From: Halobacterium salinarum DSM 3754
GTDB taxonomy: Archaea > Halobacteriota > Halobacteria > Halobacteriales > Halobacteriaceae
Length of the DNA: 64,000 nucleotides
Assembly: GCF_008124605.1 (NCBI RefSeq)
Contig: NZ_VRYN01000001.1
Location: 360,772 to 424,771, forward strand
Direction: 5' to 3'
Shown: piece by piece, positions 63,948 to 64,000 of the stretch
How positions within the stretch are numbered: position 1 is the stretch's first letter
Layout of the letters: every line of letters starts with the position of its first letter
The notes under the pieces: model-generated
Databases searched by the model: none
What the model saw: the letters and a program-made list of their open reading frames with translations, nothing else
Told to the model about the DNA's origin: nothing
Program-made: the position numbers and the translations under genes

Positions 63948-63956
63948 TTGTAAAGT
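63948..63956 (-). promoter_or_regulatory. TATA-like element of the two-component operon
   Basis: ACTTTACAA on the minus strand lies 23-31 bases before the histidine-kinase ATG at 63925, consistent with a leaderless transcript of kinase then regulator. Confidence 0.45.
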
Positions 63957-64000
63957 TACGGACAGCGGTGCGTGTCGATGCAGTCGTCGCCAAAAGCGGG

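Overview
The window is dense, high-GC haloarchaeal chromosome and closely resembles Halobacterium. Predicted proteins are rich in Asp and Glu. Archaeal information-processing genes are everywhere (aIF5B, PAN, Nob1, S19e, archaeosine enzymes, Pus10, TrmY, NucS), and many genes have TTTAA-like TATA boxes about 27-30 bases before an ATG, the leaderless layout common in haloarchaea. The species call is an inference; I could not run a search.

Region by region. 1-3684 (minus strand): the N-terminal 911 codons of a giant secreted surface protein with an S-layer-type signal peptide, a small winged-helix regulator and a short helical protein; two matching 17-bp near-palindromes lie in front of the first two genes. 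3839-9746 (minus): archaeosine synthesis (TgtA, ArcS), a NUDIX hydrolase, a small P-loop kinase and a degenerate Orc1/Cdc6-like ATPase. 9823-17003: glycerol catabolism, with glpK and a putative membrane transporter gene on the minus strand, divergent from glpA-glpB-glpC. 17048-20087: a secreted protein, a pilin-like protein, then a visibly AT-rich island with a winged-helix gene and a two-gene AlbA_2/membrane-protein module. 20088-20848 holds no convincing gene but many perfect hairpins, and ends at tRNA-Pro(CGG). 21006-24496: TrmY and Pus10, which together make m1-pseudouridine at tRNA position 54. 24498-33654: RNase HII, NhaC antiporter, NucS, SecDF, phosphoglucose isomerase and a CPBP protease. 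33656-38617: Nob1, PRC-barrel protein, aIF5B, pyruvoyl arginine decarboxylase and the PAN ATPase. 38713-47719: PepF, an M28 peptidase, TruA, HisRS, a PP-loop protein / PDCD5 / S19e run, ThiL and a site-2 protease. 48437-52695: UMP kinase, class I LysRS and a PDZ-bearing site-2 protease. 52692-58808: a PadR regulator divergent from a PitA-type heme protein, an aldo-keto reductase, a hexapeptide acyltransferase, and a zinc-ribbon/Nmad3 pair. 58917-63925: tRNA-Gly(CCC), NAD synthetase, enoyl-CoA hydratase, tRNA-Thr(GGU) and a histidine kinase/HalX response-regulator pair.

How the genes work together. Glycerol is phosphorylated by GlpK and oxidised by the membrane-associated GlpABC complex, probably feeding electrons to the quinone pool. 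tRNA maturation is unusually well represented: G15 to archaeosine, U54 to m1-pseudouridine, TruA, three tRNA genes and two aminoacyl-tRNA synthetases. Proteostasis is represented by PAN, PepF, an M28 peptidase, two site-2 proteases and a CPBP protease, and export by SecDF. Genes are tightly packed: six of the 12 convergent protein-gene junctions overlap by exactly four bases at their stop codons. The least explained parts are the AT-rich AlbA_2 module with its hairpin-rich neighbour, the Nmad3 pair and the two small membrane proteins.
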